Positions 45,862 to 58,619 are shown, counted from the stretch's first letter. The stretch is 64,000 bases of DNA from Clitopilus passeckerianus (GCA_944990035.1 CALYLX010000048.1:62001-126000); one strand, 5' to 3'. The notes: generated by a model not told the origin, from the sequence alone. Translations and numbers: made by a program.

Positions 45862-47413
45862 ATGCCAAAATCGCCACGGTATGACGAACAAAACGAAAAA
45901 AATGGTGCAAATACTGGAGTCATCGAGTGCGTTACAGTAGTATTGTTCTCGAAGGACCCAAATGTCTGATTTCTTGGATGTAGGAACTTTGTGCCGACCT
46001 GGTTCGCCTCCTTGATGGGTACGTTCACCCATGGCCGTTTTCCCTCGTCCCAAAGCCTCATTGCTGCTAGGAACCGGCTCCATCAGCATTCTTTTCTCTT
46101 CCTTTCCCTATGGGAGGCATAGCCAAGCCCTGAAGATCCTGTCACTTTGTTTCTTCTTTCTAAACTTTTTCCTACTGTTGCTCTACACGGTCCTAACCAC
46201 AGCACGGTATTACCTCTACCCGGCCACCTGGAATCATACCATGCGCCACCCGGTCGTCAGTCTCTACTGGGCATGTTTGCCAATGGGGATCACCACACTA
46301 ATTAACGTGGGTGTAGACATCATCAACGTCTACTATGGCTTTGGTGGTAAGGCATTCCTCTACTTCATCTGGACAGTATGGTGGGCAATTGTGATCCTAT
46401 CCGTGGTTTGTTGCTGGGGTCTCCTGCACGCCATGTAAGTAACCAACCCCCCGATCTTACCTTGTAGATGACCTTAGATTTGCTGATCGACCCTCACCTT
46501 CACAGGAGCTCATACCAAACCCACTCCCTTGAAGAAATGACAGCAGCCTGGATGCTTCCAGTCGTCACACTCGTCGTCTCAGCCTCCACTGGTGGTGTTC
46601 TTGCTAGGGCACTCGCAAACTATTCAACCTTCTACTCCCTCCTCACCCTCGCATTTTCAGTCCTCCAAGTAGTCATTGGCGTGACACTTGCCTTCATGCT
46701 CATCACTGTCTACCTCTTTCGCCTAATCGTGCATGGTCTTGTTCCGCCAACGAGCATCATCTCTGTCTTCCTTCCCCTAGGTCCCATGGCCCAATCCGGG
46801 TTCGGAGTCCTCGTCATTGGACAGGTATTCAAGATGATTCTGCCTATCAAAGACAGCAGCTCCCCGTTCTTGAGCTCATCCATGACAGGGGATGTGATCT
46901 ACGTCGTCTGCGTCTGCTTGTCGTTCTTGCTATGGTCACTGTCCTGGATGACCATCATCTTTGCGTTGATCGGTCTGCTTGACACATTGAGGCAGACAAG
47001 GTTAAAGTTCAAGCTTCCTTTCTGGGGCGCTGTTTTCCCGAACGTAGGTTCTTCATTCTTGACTCAACATTTTTCCTCTGCAACTTGCTCAAAAATATGT
47101 GTTCTTTTTATAGGGTGTCTTCGCCAACCTCACTATCAACCTAGGTGAAGCTCTCAACTCTACTTTCATCAAAGTCTTCGGAGCGATCTATGCAATCCTT
47201 ACACTCCTCATATGGGTTTACGTCGCCTCTAATACCCTGATTGGGGTGTACGACAAATCCATCTTCAAGGACTCGGCCAACTACCATGAGGGCGTTCAGA
47301 GTGCCCAGGCCTCGGGATTGTCAAGTCGGGCGCACTCAGAAGAACGAACTTTGAGTTCAAGATCTCAGTCAAGAGCACGGCCAACCGATCTGGAGAAGCA
47401 AAGAAGCGATTAA
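45862..47413 (+). CDS. SSU1: SSU1-type sulfite transporter (TDT/SLAC1 family), copy A
   Basis: Exons 45862-45926, 45984-46018, 46071-46434, 46506-47043 and 47114-47413 give 433 residues. After a short hydrophilic start the family block NFVPTWFASLMGTGSISIL and FSSFPYG is assembled from three exons. About ten membrane segments follow, with LYPATWNHTMRHPVVSLYW, CLPMGITTLINV, MTAAWMLPVVTLVVSASTGG and SVFLPLGPMAQSGFG, all typical of fungal sulfite efflux pumps of the plasma membrane. The 50-residue tail is Ser/Arg-rich and hydrophilic. The TDT family also includes malate carriers, so sulfite is inferred from the match to Ssu1-type motifs and from the neighbour, an ETHE1-like enzyme that forms sulfite. 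Its relative, copy B, lies 2 kb downstream on the same strand. Confidence 0.88.
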
Positions 47414-47510
47414 TTGATTGCAATAATAATGATCAATTGTCAGATGATATATGAGACAATACAATGATACCCTGGTGTGTTTCTTCCGCAACCCCACGAG
47501 GTGTCCCCAC

Positions 47511-48755
47511 TCATGATGCTTCCCTTTTCACCTCCTTAGACCCTTCATGGTCCATTTCGACCTCCAATCTCCCGGCCCGAATATTCACCCTTAACGAAGG
47601 ATGCAGAAGCTTTGGTTCACCGAGAGTAGCATCCCTCGCCGTCCTTTGCTCGATGAATTCGTCCTCACTCGTTCCTGCCTTGACGTGCTTATTCGATCTT
47701 CGCTGGTCATTCACGGATGCTTCGCACAAGGGTTCACGACCGGCGGGTGGATAATCGTGGCCAACGAACAGCTTGTAATCGGACGGCAGGGAGAGGAGTT
47801 TTTGCATGGACTGGGTACGTAAAGGTTAATTATAATGGAAGTGGAGAAAAGAGGAAAGAACACACCAAGTAGAGATCTTTGGCATTGCCACCTGGGAAGT
47901 CGGCGCGTGCTGAGCCCACATCGGGCTACGGTGAAATATTAGTTACCCTTTATTATACCATGGGCACATAGCATAGGACATACCATAAAGATAGAATCGC
48001 CAGTAAACACATTCTTGCCAATCAAATACCCAACATGATCAGGAGTATGGCCCGGCAGATGCATCACTCGGCATTCAACATCACCGATTTTGAATTTCAC
48101 GTCATCTTCAAGGAGGACATCGAAGACGTTTTGTAGGGACTTTTGGGGGAGGCCGTATCGGGGACCAAAGGTCTTCTGCACTTGTGTGATGCGTTTGCCA
48201 ATGCAGACGGGGACATTTCCGGGAAGGTGGGATTTGATGTACTGGGAGGCAGTGAGATGGTCAGCATGAGCATGGGTCTCGCTGTATTGAAAACCATGGT
48301 TAGATATTCGTGTGGGGTGCAAATGGTACAGAAACTCACAGAATACGAGTGACCTTCAGGCCATTCTTCTTGATGAAGTCAAGGATGCAATCAGCTGTTT
48401 CGGTCGAGTACTTGCTCGTCGACTCGTCATAATCCAGTACCGGATCAATGAGAATAGCTTCCTTTGTCTTTGGGTCAGAAACCAGATACTGCCATGCTGA
48501 GGTCTGTTTCTCGAAGAAGCTGTACACAGTTGTGGACACTTCGTCGAAGGTGTGGAAGCTCTCGCGGCAGGCATCACCTGGCAACCTGGTAGTCGAGGCA
48601 TACCCAGCCCTTGGCATAGCATTGGCAACGAATTGACCGTAGGCCCATACTCGCATGGTGCTTGGGCGATATCGAAGGTAGAGAGGCAACCGAGCGGACG
48701 GTGCACAGAGTGATCGTGCTACAGCCGCACGAATGCAGTTATTCGAGATCATCAT
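47511..48755 (-). CDS. ETHE1: ETHE1-type persulfide dioxygenase (metallo-beta-lactamase fold)
   Basis: Exons 48755-48340, 48281-47984, 47925-47866 and 47810-47511 give 357 residues. The first 70 residues are Arg/Ala/Ser-rich and acid-poor, as in a mitochondrial presequence. The mature part has the metal-binding THAHADHLTASQYIK, the PGHTPDHVGYLI block, NVFTGDSIFMPDVGSARADF and the late His in LFVGHDYPP. The PDVGSARADFPGG sequence is characteristic of ETHE1/persulfide dioxygenase rather than glyoxalase II. The enzyme uses one iron and oxygen to turn glutathione persulfide into sulfite in mitochondria, during hydrogen sulfide and cysteine breakdown. The last exon extends the C-terminus with SVNDQRRSNKHVK, also usual for the family. 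It lies between two SSU1-like sulfite exporters: its 3' end faces copy A (98 bp) and its promoter faces copy B. Confidence 0.93.
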
Positions 48756-49477
48756 AAGTTTGCGAAGATATCGGGTGCTACGAGAATCCCTGACATCTAT
48801 TTATGTAGAAACCAGACGGTTTCCTGCGGCATGAAACGGGTCATACCGTATTCATGAATTCCGAATACCTGGATATGCCCACCGGCATCCAAGGAGGCGT
48901 CGAGAATCGACACTGCAGGCCAGGCTCGCGTCGACTCGGCCGGGTCCCCTATACCTACAGCCAAGAGTAATCTACCCTGTCATTCGAAATTCCAAGAGCT
49001 CAAGAGACCCTGGTCGTCGTCATTTTGGCCGTGGTCACTTTCAATGCACGTGAGGATGAGCAGATTCGGACGGAGCACGATTATGACGTTTGCACTTGCC
49101 GGCAATCACTCGGCTATGGAAGCAAATTCGGAATTGGAAATTTTTGGCCCGGATCAAAGCCAAATGAGGTATCGCAGGGGACTTCATGACCCCCAGCCGA
49201 AGCAAGCCGACGCATCTTGCAGCTGTATTCCAACGTTCTCGACGACTGTAATGACTCTACCGACTCGGGGTTTTGTCTGAATGGCACTGTTGCAGTTGGT
49301 ATGCGACGGAAATCGGCGGATTACGTCTGGACTTTGACACAGGAGAATCATCATACGAGCCTGACTCAGAAGGTCAATTCGGAATACTTGCAAAACCATA
49401 TGAAGCCAATATAAAAACATTGGAGTCTGGCGGGTGTCTCAACCTTGAACCCGTCTCTCTCTGATTTGTTCGCTATC
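48756..49477. promoter_or_regulatory. Divergent promoter region between ETHE1 and SSU1-like copy B
   Basis: About 720 bp separate the two start codons, which points to a shared control region. Short frames (49044-49464) have no motif. I could not pick out a specific factor site with confidence. Confidence 0.5.
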
Positions 49478-50956
49478 ATGCCTGGGTCTTCACGTTGTAC
49501 GACCCCATCGCCGTCCAAAAAACCGCTGAGGGAATGTATACAGTACATAATGAATGTCTCATTCACTTTGCTGTGGACTGACTGTAACTTCCTACCGCCA
49601 GCAACTTTACTCCAGCATGGTTCACCATAAACATGGGAACAGGCGTCGTTTCAATATTGGCCGCTCGATTTCACTTCGGTGCTGGGTCGCTTCCTCTAGA
49701 AATTATCTCTCTCATATTTTTCTTCATCAATCTCATCCTGTTCGTCGCCTTTTGCACGGTCACGGCTACAAGATATTATCTATACCCTAAGGTACGTAAC
49801 TTGACAATGCGCCTTCCGTCGCCATTATTCACCATCGTCAAATAGGTGTGGTGTATTATGCTGAACCATCCCGCCCAGGGCATGTTCATCGGAGGATTTC
49901 CTATGGGATTTGCAACTTTGATTAACTCGGCCCTCATAGCAAACCAATCATGGGGCTTTGCTGGGAAAGGCTTCCTTTACACCTTATGGGGCTTTTGGTG
50001 GTTGGACATGGCCTTGTCAATGTGGATCTGCTTCTTCGTCCTTTATAACATGTAATAATACTCTTCCACTCCTTTCCAAATGCACTTCTGATGGGTTATA
50101 TAGGATGAACTCACATCAGCACTCGCTCACGAAGATGGCTGCATTGTGGCTATTGCCAATCGTGACCCTTGTTGTTGCCTCCTCTACTGGAGGACTTCTG
50201 GGAGCGGCCCTCCTGGAGCACTCGTCTCACCACGCATTAATCTCAACCGCCGTCTCGCTGACTGCCGTAATCATTGGTCTTTCGTTGACCTTCATGATCC
50301 TCACCGTATACCTCTGCCGGCTTATTCTATACGGCCCGCCCGATATTTCATTAATTCTCTCTGCCTTCGTTGCGATGGGTCCATTCGGCCAGGGAGGATA
50401 CTCCTTGCTCATCAACGGGAACAACATCGCTACTCTATTACCACTTCACGAAGGAAGCAAATTCCCATTCCACCCCCTCACTGGCCAATTCATCTACTCC
50501 GTCTGCTTCTGCGGAGCCTGGGTCCTATGGGCTATGGGCCTTACCTGGCTACTCATCTCACTGTCCTCGATATGGGCAGTCTGCCGATCGGCGAAAGTTC
50601 CCTTCAGCCTGGCTTATTGGGGTCTGATTTTCCCTAATGGTGTGTTTGCCTTGCTTTCGGTGCAGCTTGGAGTAGTGTTAGATAGCCCTTTCTTCGATTA
50701 CTTTGGTGCCATCTGGTCGAGTGAGTGATGTTCCCTATATTGATTCATTCTTTAAGACTGATGGTTCTCGACAGTTATCACGCTTTTATTATGGATAGTA
50801 ATATTCATTGCCACCATCCCTGTTGTATGGAGGACGACGATCTTCGTTGCCCCTTGCATCGCGTCCATACCTGTCATGGAGGTGCATCATCCATCGAAAG
50901 AATCCAGTTCGATGGTGCCAACAGCAGAATCACGAAGAAATCATGGGCAGGTCTAG
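49478..50956 (+). CDS. SSU1: SSU1-type sulfite transporter (TDT/SLAC1 family), copy B
   Basis: Exons 49478-49542, 49602-49791, 49846-50051, 50104-50720 and 50775-50956 give 419 residues. The joined N-terminus reads HNFTPAWFTINMGTGVVSIL, the standard start of fungal sulfite pumps. Later blocks are TATRYYLYPKVWCIMLNHP, GGFPMGFATLINS, KMAALWLLPIVTLVVASSTGG, AFVAMGPFGQGGYS and GLIFPNGVFALLSVQL, with about ten membrane segments. Copies A and B align along their whole length, but their intron positions differ in the first part. The duplication is therefore old or has been followed by intron change. The tail is shorter and Ser/Arg-rich. The small second exon seen in copy A is fused to the next here. 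It is divergent from the ETHE1-like gene. Confidence 0.88.
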
Positions 50957-51647
50957 CCTCGTGCGCTCGGGCTTTCCTTGGAAAATTAGATACCATTCTC
51001 CAGAGATTAACTATTACCCCACATACAACATGATAATCTCTACAGCATCATAGTACTTACTCGAATTTGTCGACGGTAGCGCAAAACTAATAATCAGCAC
51101 ATTGCCGTCGGTCCCGTGTTGTTTTGACGTCTTCTCGTGATCCGCCTTGCCTACTCGCGACCGCATGGAGGCGCGACGTCTTCAATCTCTGATGTTCGCT
51201 ACTCTGTCCTTCCCTTCATTGAAGAACGGTATGGAATGCCCTCACGCGCAGTGGTCCAGTGTACTGTGACCAAGAAACAGCCTGATTCTGTCAACTTTGG
51301 CCTCTTCACGACCATCATCTGACTGGGCGCTCACAAGCATCTCAATTCCGACTCGATCATTGTCTTCTGTGGAGCGTATCGCTTCAGAAGCATGGCATGT
51401 CGGCTAAAAATGTCTTCACGACTACCATACCATGCGCACCCGTTTTGTCGGGGGGCTTAAGCTGAGCCCACAAGGCGGTTTGACGCAATCTGCATTCGAT
51501 GCTGGCACGGGGACTGATGACGCCTCGTGAAACCAAGATATTCTTGTTTGGCACGAATGGATGCCATTTGATATTGGACTACTAGGCTACTATAAATAGA
51601 GGAGACGAGAAGAGTTGCTTGGTTGAGATCCCAACCAACGGTCAAGG
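50957..51647. other. Intergenic region, promoter of the GH76 gene
   Basis: No gene is seen. A strong TATA element lies at its end. Confidence 0.5.
51591..51598 (+). promoter_or_regulatory. TATA box of the GH76 gene
   Basis: TATAAATA lies 57 bp before the start codon at 51648, a spacing that suits a short leader and strong inducible expression. Confidence 0.6.
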
Positions 51648-53399
51648 ATGTTGTTCTCTAAAAGCCGAATTGCTGCTACTCTTGGTTTCCTTTCCCTCGC
51701 TTCTGCTTTCCCTTCCAGCAGTCTTGAGAAGAGAGCACAATGCCAACTCATATTGGATAAGGCTAATGTATGCTGTTCCCCGCGTTCACACCAGCTCCGA
51801 AAGTTAACATTTGCTCGTAGGCTGTTGCCACTACCCTGCAAAACCACTACTTCAACTCCGGAAACGGACAGTACACTGGAGGATCTCTATGGACCGATGC
51901 TGTAGGTTTCCAAACTCACAGTATGGTTCTCCTCTGACGTACCCTTGTAGAACACACTCGAGGATCTTCACAATCTGATGCTTGCAACGGGAGGCAACCA
52001 ATGGGCTACCGTCGCCGATACCTCATACATCGGTCGCATGGCGCACATCAATACCGTTGGTAACTGGCAGTCGGTCCTCGCCGGCAGCAATGATGACGCT
52101 GGTGTGAGTTGTCGGCATATATGCACCTCTTCGGCTCGTCTGATTGACTGGACCCTCAGTGGATCGTCCTAGCCTTGTGGAAGATTGCAGACTACAAGTC
52201 TAACCGTGGGCAGGATGCGAGCGTCTACTGGGTAAGCTGGAAATAGTTTGAAGGAAGCACGTTCTGACAAACGGTTCTCTATTCTTAGAGCAGTGCACTT
52301 CAAATCTACAACATCATCGCTGGCCAATGGGACAACACTTGCGGGGGAGGAGGTATACTCATTCCTCTTCAGGATGGGACAAAACATTGATTATATGCGT
52401 CCAGTTTGGTGGTCAACCGCGCATACTTACAAAAACGCAATCACAAACGAACTGTTCCTCCTCGTCTCCGCCGAGGCATACATCCGCTTCGGCGGTCAGG
52501 CTTACTTGGACAACGCCAAGAAGGTACCTACCCACTTCACACCAAAAAATGCATTACTGATCTTTTCCTTTAGACATGGAATTGGCGTACGTTGATTTGC
52601 CGTTCTCTGACAAGAGATTCATACTGAAGGATGATCACAGTCCTGAACTCTGGCATGCGCAATTCTGCGGGCTTGTGGAACGACGGCCTTACCAATGACT
52701 GCAAGAACAATGGCCAAACCACTTGGTCTTACAATCAGGTAAGTATATGACTATATAGCGACCTGGAGACATAATTGAACCTTCACCTTACGTAGGGCGT
52801 TATTGCATCTGGTCTTTCTTCGTTATATGCTGCTACCAAGGATGCATCGTTGTTGTCTCAAGCCGAGATTACTCTCGATGCGACGATCAAATCACTCACT
52901 ACTAATGGCATTCTACGGGAATCTTGCGATAATGCTGCCAGTGGAGGCGCTGTTTGCAACCAAGACCAGGTGTGTGATCTTGAAAGGAGAGGTCAGAGTC
53001 AACTTGACTTATTCGGAATTCTAGCAAATCTTCAAGGTACACTCCTCAATGCTTTCCAGGCCGTATATCAGCTAATCCAACTCCTTATAGGGTCTCTGGA
53101 CTAAGCACCTGCAATTCTACCTGGATCGTGCTAACGACTCCAACCGGGTTGCTAAATATGCTGGTTTCCTTCATGCACAGACCTCGGCCGTCGAGCACTA
53201 TGGCACTAATGGCAACGGTGATGTTGGATCTGTGTGGTACGCGCCAAGCCAGGTAAGAATCAGCAAATATTTGCTTTGTGTATTGTTCTCTCAATCAACT
53301 ATTCTTATTCAGGGAGGGTCCGTTTTCACGCCAAAGACCAGCGCCAGCGGTCTGGCAGCGCATGTTGCTGCTGCTAAATACGGTACATGTGCACCTTGA
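51648..53399 (+). CDS. Secreted GH76 alpha-1,6-mannanase-like enzyme
   Basis: About eleven exons. The start gives a signal peptide (MLFSKSRIAATLGFLSLASA) followed by a KR site. The mature enzyme has NHYFNSGNGQYTGGSLWTDA, then SNDDAGWIVLALWKIADY with the adjacent Asp pair that serves as catalytic residues in GH76. CGGGVWWSTAHTYKNAITN, WNDGLTNDCKNNG and CNQDQQIFKGLWTKHLQFYL also match the family. A 12-nt exon coding QIFK (about 53024-53035) must be included to keep the last motif. Family members hydrolyse alpha-1,6-mannan; in fungi they may process wall mannoproteins or GPI anchors (Dfg5/Dcw1 type). No GPI signal is visible here, as the protein ends in KYGTCAP, so it is probably secreted free. 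Confidence 0.9.
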
Positions 53400-53561
53400 A
53401 TGTAACTAAATTATTCGTGGTATATATGATGGTATCTATCCCCGTGTTCAGAACTCCTAGATAGTGATCCAATCGTGAAAAAATGTGAAAGCAGAAAAGG
53501 TAGGGCATAGATGGAGGGCAAGATGTAAGGTAACGGAGGTTCCAGGGGGAAGTGCGCCCAT

Positions 53562-56500
53562 TTATTCGGCAATTTCCCGTCGATGCAGGCCACCTGTTTG
53601 TGTTTGGCTTGGGCCGGGAGTCAAAGGCTCTGCTTCCTCCTGTATCGCGTCTTCGGGAGCTTTCCATTTGCCTTTCATGACTACAGATGCATCGTCTTCG
53701 GAAGGAATTGTGTTATTCAAGGCTCTTTCAAGCGCTGAGAAGGGGTGTAATTAGGATTTGATTCCGAACCGCACCCGGGACACGCACCTTTCTCTCCCCT
53801 CTTCTTGAGTCGGAGTGACATAGCTGATTGCAAAGAATCGATATAGGAATCGTATTTGACGATCTCGGTTAATAGGTATTGGGATTTCCGTTCCCAATTT
53901 GATTGAGCTTTCACCGCGTTTGCTGTCCTTGGTTGATACTGCCGGCAGTAAGCATACGGAATCATAGGCACAAATATGAAAGACATACCAAGGCAGTCAT
54001 GGGTTCCCGTAGCTCATTATGGCGTTCCAGATCCTTCTTTAGAGTTGTGACATGCTTCTTCAACGCGTCAAGTTGCCCTTCTTCGTCATGAGTGCTTGCA
54101 ACAGTAGGAGGAAGGGGAGGTTTCCAATCATTGATGTATGTCTTGTCGGCCCAGGGTGATTGTCCTGCACGAACTGTCGCAGCGCCATCCCTCCAGCCAA
54201 ATCTGCTCCTCGTGCTTCTCCCACTACGGACACTGATAGAATCGCTAGTATCCCTCACTGATTCCCCATCCGTCTGAGCGCGCGTATGGCTTGGAACATC
54301 GGGGACAACGCGATTCCAACCGTATTCCATGTTCGAAACACCACCAGTGAGTGGTTCCTTGCTAGTCCTTGCCGCCCAGTAATTGCACGTAGACACCCAC
54401 TCGTTCACGAGCTCCTCAGTACCAGCTTGGAAGAAATAAACAGCACCATTGGGCATGGTGAGAACCATACAATATGGTCGCTGTCTATTATAGCCAGGAG
54501 GGGGTAGGGCATGGGCCAGCGAATGAGTAAGATAGAGTGTTCCGACAGAGTCAGCGTTTGCCTAGTGAATTTGAGTATGCGATCTTGTAGAAATTCCACC
54601 TGTGAAAGGACGTACCAGCCAATTTCCACCACCAAAAGCGCCCGATGCACCACTCAGATGGTCACCGAACACAAACATGCTCAATTCTCCCTTCTGAATG
54701 ACAACGAAGACTTGCATCCAAGACTTGTCCTTCGCCCTCTTCCCAGTCGATTCCCAGTACTGTTTGCGATTGAGCATGCCTTCCTTTGCCCATGGTGCTC
54801 CAAGAAGAGCGAGTTCTTCGTCTGATATACTGATGGTGGTTGAGTCAGTCATATCGCTTTGTATACTCCTGTCGTCGTCTTCATGGGTTTCACGAATGAT
54901 AGTGTGCGACAGGTTGTGGGCAAATCCAAGAGTGGGTGCCAGAAATGAAGAGCTTGACATGCCCTGGAGACAGTTTAAGATATGGAACACCAAATTTGAA
55001 GGAATCGCTCACCTCGTGGGTCGAAGTAGCAAAGCTAGGTGAAGGGCTAATACGTCCATCGAAACTGCTGCTGCTGCTGCTACCATACGGGCCAATACCA
55101 GAGTTGAGAAGAACGGCCTGTAGGCCACGAACGCTTCCTCGCTTGAACCTATCGCCAGGTTGACCCCGCAAACTTCTGTTCCTTCCCAAAACGCCTCCCG
55201 GGCTCAGGGAAGTCGAAGAACGGCCAATAGTCGTTGTGAGAGGCTGCAGGATTTGCTGGCTTTTCACGGCATTATACATTTCCTAGCCACCCCGTCAGTT
55301 GCGGTCCAGCCAGTGAGCAACATGAAAATTGAATACCTTGAGTAAGGTCTCCATGTTGCTCTCCCAACCTCTACCATAGACCGCATTCAAGTTGGTCCTG
55401 GAGCCGTGTGGAGTGGAACCTTGCAATGAGGGCGAGCTTCCATTATTCTCCTTCGGAAGAATCCCAGGAACTCCAGCGACTGCTTCACGAGATACACTAT
55501 TCCAGCTAGTCATGCTATCGCTGCGTTTCGCGCGAACACGCACAGGACCATCACCATCGGACGCTGGGCTGCGGGTGCTAGAATTATCATCATAAGCGAG
55601 GTCGGTTGTTGAACCTTGGGCAGATGAGGGTTGTATTTGCATTTGAATTGCAGACAGCGTGTTCCGGACGAATTGGTTGCGAGACATTCGATTCGCTAGC
55701 TCGGCGACATGGAGATCAGTATTGAGGAGCAAGAGCGAGTAAGCTACGGCGTGTACAAGGTCTAGAAGGAGCTTTAGCACGGTCTGTGGCACATGGGGAG
55801 CTTAATTTACTTACTGGCGCTGCCATACAGCGTAGTGGGGTTGCATTCCCAGTATCGTTTGCTGAATTCCTCGAGAATACGATCCACTTGCTGCGTCTCT
55901 CCCTTCAAGAACAGTTTGCCGCAAAGGCGCCTGAAAACTGTATGAGTATATCAGTTTTGGCGGGAGAGGTTGAAAATAACCCCACCGGAAAGCCATATCA
56001 AGACGGAGACCTGAGAAATCGAAGTTCTGTATGTAGTGTTGAAGAACCAGTTTGTTGATGCGGCCACTATGATTGTGGTAAGAAAATATTCGTCAGATAC
56101 ATAGTCCGTGCACCCACTTGCCACCAAGCCACTCAGAAATCTTCTCCTTATGCAGAAATTCTTCGTCCTCATCCCAGCACCTCTTCGAGAGATCCTTGGC
56201 CCTATTATCCATGTCTCCCGTATCCTCAAATGCAGGAGATTGTCGACCAGACGCCGACGTACGAGAAGTAAACCGCTTCAAGTTGACTTCATTTATCTGA
56301 AGATCATTATGGGAGCCCCTTCGTTGAGGCGCTAGAAGAAACCATGTCAATATGGAAAGATCGAAATTTCAGAGAGCAACTCACAAATCTGCGCCTCCTC
56401 AATAGCAGCAACCAACGAGGGCTCTGAGCTGGACGCGGACGACCGGTGCAATGATCTCAATTTCAATGCATCTCCTCTAAACTGTTGCTGAGGAATCAAA

Positions 56501-58478
56501 GGACTACCCTTCCTCAGGCCGAGCGGGTTCGAGGCAGTTCTCGGGGTTATCCCGGTAACAGACCCATTCCCAGGCCCAACTGAAATTGGTCGCTTTCCAA
56601 CCTTCGGTTTCTGCAAAGACGTCGTACGGGGAGGGACTATCGGAGAGGGGGCCTCCGATTTCTTGATAGACTCGTCTAAAGACACCGTCGGAATGGACAA
56701 AGTGAGGATAGGGCTGGAAGGGGTGGACGAAATCGTCCTTTTGCGCTCCCCGTGCTCATTATGTACAGTCAACAAGACTGGGTCCGTCTTCGACCTTGTG
56801 GCGGCGATTCGTCTCGTAATGGTAGGATCCTTGAGATCCAGGCGTGAGCCTTGTATTGGATCTAGTTGGGATAATTGTCCTTTAAAGTCGTCTAACATGC
56901 CACTGAAGCTAGTATCCTCCGTGCGTCCCGGATTTGGGTGATTCGACGTGGGCGTGGTGAGTGGAGAGGCGTTCTTCACGTAGTCAGCATCTCCATTGCT
57001 CGTACTCCTGCGTTTGAGTGGTTTGAGGGTCGGAGTCTGATCAGAACGGCTAGCTGTGTCGCGAACTGGAGACATCGTCTGTCCGTTCGATTGGGAGGGA
57101 GTCTTCTCGACGAAAACCATAGACCGGTCATCAGTATCGGGGCCATCTCGTGATACGGAGGGTGTTAGTAGGGGTGGCAATGGTTTATCAGAAGGTGGAG
57201 GTACACGTTGAGGGGACGCGACAGCATCGGATGAAGGTGGGCTCGTGGCATTTTGTTGGTGCTGTGTAGGAATTGGTGGGACAGGGGGTGGATTGCTGAA
57301 CGTATTGAACAGGTTCTGAGTGGGTGTTGTTGGAGCAGACGATGCATCTGTTCTCTGTCGTGGAATGCGTTCGTTACAGGAGTATATTAGAGTCAGGGTA
57401 GGCGCTTACAGATCTCTCCCGTTCACGGGGCATAGTTCCTTGCCCTAGCATCTTCCCAAGAAAAGCGGTGGTTTTCTGACGCATGGAAGACTTCGCAGGC
57501 TATTGTAAAGAAGTTTAGTGACCGCCAAGAAGGTGGAATTGCAGGAGCGACCTTGCTGGAGCCATTCTCTTTCACACTGCGTGAGCTTGAAGATAACCAA
57601 TCTTGGCTCTTCGCGGGTAGCTCTGGCCTCGAGTATTTGGTTTTCTGTTTTGTAGGTGTGGAAGGGTTTGATGTCGTGGAAGAGCGTGGCCGGCTGCCAG
57701 TTGAAGGCCGCTCAAAGGAAGTCGAGTTGGGCATTGGCGGGGGCAGCTCCTGTCGCTCCTCTCTTCGGTTAACTAGAGCTGGGCTCACGACTCCGCCACG
57801 TTCTTTAGCCTTCCGTAGCAGTGTCGCGAGGTCAGGACTGCTGGAAGTGCCAGGAGATCGGTATAATGAACGGCGGTTGGTTTGCCTTTCAGTATCTTCC
57901 GCGTCGTAGAACACCTCGTTAGATGAAGATGATGAAGCCCCGCCGCTCCTTGTCGACGCCGAGGTATGCAAGGGTGTGGGAGAAGGTGCCTGTTGTGTTG
58001 CTGGAGGCTCTGATGGTTGCGTATTACGACTACCATTTTGTCGCGAAGGGGTGACCGTACTCGTGTTGTAGCTCGTCGTCTGTGAATTCATCTCAGCGCC
58101 GAGTGAATTCATGTCGAGCCCTTCCTTCAGTTTAAATGTGCCGTCTGAGCGCAAAGCTTGTTCAAAATCGAGGTCTGTTCGTGATATTCGTCGGTGAAGT
58201 TGACGATTACCGTTCACATCACCAGGGCTAATCGGTGTCAAGCCCGACGGGTACGCCGTTGTGCTCGGCGGCTTCGAGCGCGTTGGTGCCGCATTCTGTC
58301 GTTGAAATACTGAAGCCAGGTTGGGGTCGTGGTCTGTGGCCACAGACGACGTTGAAGGTCGAAAACCTGGAGGCGGCCGACAGTCGGGAAAATGCCAGGC
58401 ACTGTCCACATGCACAAAGTTGCTTGTTATGACAATTTCAGGTCCATCACAAATAGAAAATAGTGCTCTATGGTTCAA
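53562..58478 (-). CDS. ARF guanine nucleotide exchange factor with Sec7 and PH domains
   Basis: A large multi-exon gene of roughly 1,400 residues. The N-terminal half (56350-58478) is disordered and Ser/Pro/Thr-rich. The Sec7 domain is split over several small exons (about 55690-56160): FRRLCGKLFLKGETQQVDRI contains the catalytic Glu finger region, and YSLLLLNTDLHV with RMSRNQFVRNT forms the ARF-binding groove. Next comes a Ser-rich linker. A PH domain (54370-54810) begins KEGMLNRKQYWESTGK, continues WMQVFVVIQKGELSMFVF and ends FQAGTEELVNEWVSTCNYWA. A C-terminal helical region (KKHVTTLKKDLERHNELREP, SQYLLTEIVKYDSYI) follows. The Sec7-PH-coiled coil order resembles EFA6/PSD and fungal Syt1-type GEFs that activate ARF GTPases at the plasma membrane or Golgi. 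The start codon at 58478 is the least certain part; it leaves only 142 bp to the gene upstream. Confidence 0.85.
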
Positions 58479-58619
58479 ATGAAAGGCTACATCTACTAGT
58501 TAGAGCTGTACAATGGGGGATATGGCATAAGTAGAATGAGAGGAGGATTCAAGATATCATATCGATACAGTCTACGACATACGTGATATTAACAAAAAGC
58601 CCCGAGAAACAGTAACAAC

